64,000 nt of DNA from Mycobacterium kiyosense (GTDB lineage: Bacteria; Actinomycetota; Actinomycetes; Mycobacteriales; Mycobacteriaceae): positions 4,340,001 to 4,404,000 of the forward strand of contig AP025179.1 of assembly GCA_021654635.1 (NCBI GenBank), read 5' to 3'. A program made the position numbers and the translations under genes. Within the stretch, counting starts at the first letter, position 1. Every line of letters starts with the position of its first letter. The notes below the pieces were generated by a model. That model did not search any database. It was given only the letters and a program-made list of their open reading frames with translations, and had not been told where the DNA came from. Below, one piece after another: positions 62,796 to 64,000 of this stretch.

Positions 62796-64000
62796 TCAGG
62801 ACAGCTGCAGCATCTGGATGACACTTTCGGCCTGCTCCTCGATGCTGCGATCGGCGGACAGCCGCAGATCCGGTTTCTTCGGCCGCTGGTAGGGGCTGTC
62901 GATACCGGTGAAGTGGGTGATCTCCCCGGCGCGCGCTTTGGCGTACAGTCCCTTGGGATCGCGCCGCTCGCACTCTTGCAACGGGGTGTCACAGAACACC
63001 TCGAAGAACTGGAACCCCGCGTCGGCGTGCACTTTTCGGGCCATCTCCCGATGCTCGGCCAGCGGACTGATCGCCGGCACCAGCACGATCTGGCCGGAAT
63101 CGGCCAGCAGCGTGGCCACGTGCGCCAGGCGGCGCAGGTTCTCGGCCCGGTCGGCCATGGAGAAGCCGAGGTCGGCGTTCAGCCCGTGCCGCAGGTTGTC
63201 GCCGTCCAGAACGTATGCGGGAACGCCTCTTTCGAGCAATTTCTGCTCGACCAGCATGGCCACCGACGACTTACCGGCCCCCGACAGACCGGTGAGCCAC
63301 ACCGTCTTGCCGTGGATCGCCCGGTCGGAGGCGGTGACCAACGACTTGTGCCGCACCGTGTTCGGGCTGGCTTTCTGCGCCGTGACATCGCGCAGCACCA
63401 TGCCGGCGGCCACCGTGCCGTTGGTGTCGGGGTCGATCAGGATGAAGGACCCGGTGCTGGCGTTGCGGGTGTATTCGTCGAGTAGCAGCGGCACCTGGGT
63501 GCGTAGCGAGATGCGGCCGAGTTCGTTGAGCTTCAACGCCGTCGCCGTCTTGTCTCGGTGCAGGGTGTTGACGTCGAGCCGGTAGTCCAGTGCGGTCACC
63601 CGCGCGCGGGTGGTGCGGGTGGTGTGTTTGATGACGTAGTCCCGGCCGGGTTCGAGCGCCGCCGTGTCCGCCATCCAGCAGACGGTCGCGTCGAACTCCT
63701 GCGAGATCCGGGGCTGGTTGTTGGTGCGGGCGAGCATGTCGCCGCGGGAGATGTCGATGTCGTCGGCCAGGCTGATCGACACCGCCATCGGCGGAAAGGC
63801 TTCTGTCACAGGCCCGTTGGGGCCGTCGATCGTGGTGATCTGGGTGGTCTTGCCGATGGGCAGCACCACCACCTCGTCCCCGGGACGCATCACGCCGCTG
63901 GCCACCGTGCCCGCGTAACTACGGTGATCCTGGTGCTCGCGGGTGTGCGGCCGGATGACGTACTGGACCGGGAACCGCACGTCGACCAGGTTGCGGTCGC
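62796..64000 (-). CDS. cysNC: Bifunctional sulphate adenylyltransferase subunit 1 / APS kinase, 5' part outside window
   Basis: About 400 residues of the CysNC fusion; the GTPase G domain lies beyond 64000. The visible start holds the EF-Tu-like beta-barrel domains of CysN (VQYVIRPHTREHQDHRSYAG, RPGDEVVVLPIGKTTQI). The APS kinase domain follows, with P-loop WLTGLSGAGKSS, LDGDNLRHGLNADLGF and the lid segment FCDTPLQECERRDPKGLYAKA. Together with CysD it makes PAPS from sulphate for reduction and sulpholipids. In this genus it is followed by the Rrf2 regulator. Confidence 0.95.
   Translation of the reverse strand, partial: DRNLVDVRFPVQYVIRPHTREHQDHRSYAGTVASGVMRPGDEVVVLPIGKTTQITTIDGPNGPVTEAFPPMAVSISLADDIDISRGDMLARTNNQPRISQEFDATVCWMADTAALEPGRDYVIKHTTRTTRARVTALDYRLDVNTLHRDKTATALKLNELGRISLRTQVPLLLDEYTRNASTGSFILIDPDTNGTVAAGMVLRDVTAQKASPNTVRHKSLVTASDRAIHGKTVWLTGLSGAGKSSVAMLVEQKLLERGVPAYVLDGDNLRHGLNADLGFSMADRAENLRRLAHVATLLADSGQIVLVPAISPLAEHREMARKVHADAGFQFFEVFCDTPLQECERRDPKGLYAKARAGEITHFTGIDSPYQRPKKPDLRLSADRSIEEQAESVIQMLQLS

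Overview
The window is a chromosomal segment of a slow-growing Mycobacterium. Three things support this: a single 16S-23S-5S operon with no tRNA in the spacer, lying next to murA; a 16S gene with the extended helix 18 of slow growers; and a gene order (ada/alkA-ogt-rrn-murA-cobO-DUF2550-atp-wecA-YrdC-prmC-prfA-rpmE-rho-thrBCA-lysA-argS, then Rrf2-cysNC) that matches the Rv1286-Rv1317 region of M. tuberculosis as I remember it, read in reverse. The species cannot be named from this sequence.

Layout. 1-1018: 3' part of alkA and ogt (DNA alkylation repair, plus strand). 1104-6604: terminator, 5S, 23S, spacer, 16S and the rrn leader with its promoter and boxA, all minus strand. 6605-9480: murA, cobO-type adenosyltransferase, a TM2 protein and a DUF2550 protein. 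9489-17425: complete ATP synthase operon, transcribed atpI-B-E-F-H-A-G-D-C. 17653-23831: wecA, a YrdC protein, prmC, prfA, rpmE and rho. 24105-30533: argS-lysA-hom-thrC-thrB, tightly packed or overlapping. 30656-30731: tRNA-Arg(CCG).

30709-40953 is a 10.2-kb integrated element in the 3' end of that tRNA. It has att direct repeats, a tyrosine integrase, an excisionase, a RepA-like ATPase next to an iteron array (a probable replication origin), a WhiB-like regulator behind a 19-bp palindrome, an HK97-type capsid gene with a scaffold-like partner, and a restriction-methylation-Vsr cargo. I see no terminase, portal, tail or lysis gene, so it looks like a capsid-encoding phage satellite in the style of phiRv1/phiRv2. 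This is the most interesting part of the window.

41123-62180 is accessory chromosome: a TetR-controlled cluster (flavin amine oxidase, DUF1295 protein, two membrane proteins), a virginiamycin-B-lyase homologue, several alpha/beta hydrolases, an SPFH/zinc-ribbon/membrane operon, small secreted proteins, a Nudix hydrolase, a potassium channel with RCK domains, an LLM oxidoreductase and VOC proteins. 62229-64000 returns to conserved order with an Rrf2 regulator and the 3' part of cysNC.

A caution applies to the whole window. alkA, murA, the restriction endonuclease and repA are each out of frame by single-base changes, nearly all in homopolymer runs, and the right att copy also differs from the left by one G in a G-run. 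Because murA should be essential, sequencing or assembly error is the simplest explanation. I annotate these as single genes with the proposed correction stated.
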